A stretch of DNA of 7,115 nucleotides. Origin: Candidatus Avelusimicrobium faecicola. Lineage in GTDB: Bacteria; Elusimicrobiota; Elusimicrobia; Elusimicrobiales; Elusimicrobiaceae. Shown here piece after piece: positions 7,055-7,115 of this stretch. Each line of letters starts with the position of its first letter. Within the stretch, counting starts at the first letter, position 1. Position numbers and translations under genes: made by a program. The notes beneath the pieces were generated by a model, which worked only from the letters and a program-made list of their open reading frames with translations, was not told where the DNA came from and did not search any database. The stretch covers positions 1-7,115 of the forward strand of contig UQFW01000060.1 of NCBI GenBank assembly GCA_900540405.1, given 5' to 3'.

Positions 7055-7115
7055 TCATGGGCATACCATTTTCCAAATTTAAGCCCTTTTGCACCGCCTT
7101 TAGGCTTATGTAGCT
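7032..7115 (-). CDS. Possible C-terminal end of a convergent gene (partial)
   Basis: On the - strand, one frame is open from the window edge and ends in TAA at 7034-7032, encoding 27 residues that end ENGMPMKCERGTK. The stop falls in the loop of the 7012-7054 hairpin, a layout sometimes seen with a terminator shared by converging genes. I do not recognise the peptide, and the stretch is too short for codon evidence. Another - strand frame is open as well, down to 6910, but runs into the SPL-like gene. The region may equally be non-coding. Confidence 0.2.
   Translation of the reverse strand, partial: SYISLKAVQKGLNLENGMPMKCERGTK

Noticed and set aside
7080..7108. TAAGCC/GGCTTA inverted repeat near the right edge
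   Set aside because: Only 6 pairs with a 17-base loop, so chance is likely, and the window ends before any context can be judged.
7057..7113. Short + strand ORF of 18 codons after the hairpin
   Set aside because: No Shine-Dalgarno site before the ATG and no recognisable product.
6910..7115. Second - strand frame open from the window edge to a stop at 6910
   Set aside because: It would overlap the end of the SPL-like gene by 78 bases and crosses the hairpin; its peptide has no recognisable motif.

Overview
The window carries five genes, all on the + strand and packed almost end to end. They run in the order C-terminal end of an AddB-like nuclease subunit (cut by the window start), AddA-like helicase-nuclease, a YbaB/EbfC-type nucleoid protein, an aldo/keto reductase, and a spore-photoproduct-lyase-like radical SAM protein. 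The last ~130 bases are non-coding on the + strand. They hold a strong inverted repeat and possibly the tail of a gene on the opposite strand. I see no RNA gene, mobile element, CRISPR array or phage signature.

Region 1 (1-4380): addB and addA overlap by 4 bases (ATGA), the usual sign of translational coupling between two subunits of one complex. Together they would form an AddAB-type helicase-nuclease that resects double-strand breaks for RecA-dependent repair. Both nuclease domains look intact, the AddB Fe-S cysteines are present, and all the main superfamily 1 helicase motifs of AddA can be read.

Region 2 (4381-4756): after a 37-base A/T-rich gap with a weak promoter-like sequence comes a 100-residue YbaB/EbfC protein, then a 36-base gap. 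In many bacteria ybaB lies between dnaX and recR; here it follows addA.

Region 3 (4757-6987): a GTG-started aldo/keto reductase overlaps by 10 bases the start of the radical SAM gene. The radical SAM protein has the CX3CX2C cluster motif and the C-terminal signatures of the SPL family. It appears to lack the hydrogen-donor cysteine of true spore photoproduct lyase, has extra cysteines just before the cluster, and has a long N-terminal extension.

Region 4 (6988-7115): a long, nearly perfect hairpin (7012-7054), probably the end of the transcription unit.

Organism: bacterial, with good Shine-Dalgarno sites (GGAGG), moderately GC-rich coding DNA and A/T-rich gaps. Protein wording and style fit an anaerobic gut-type bacterium; Elusimicrobiota is a guess that the sequence alone cannot confirm. 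Three of the five genes concern DNA maintenance, and a fourth (SPL-like) may. Nothing here is clearly a new system; the most distinctive item is the reductase/SPL-like radical SAM pair.
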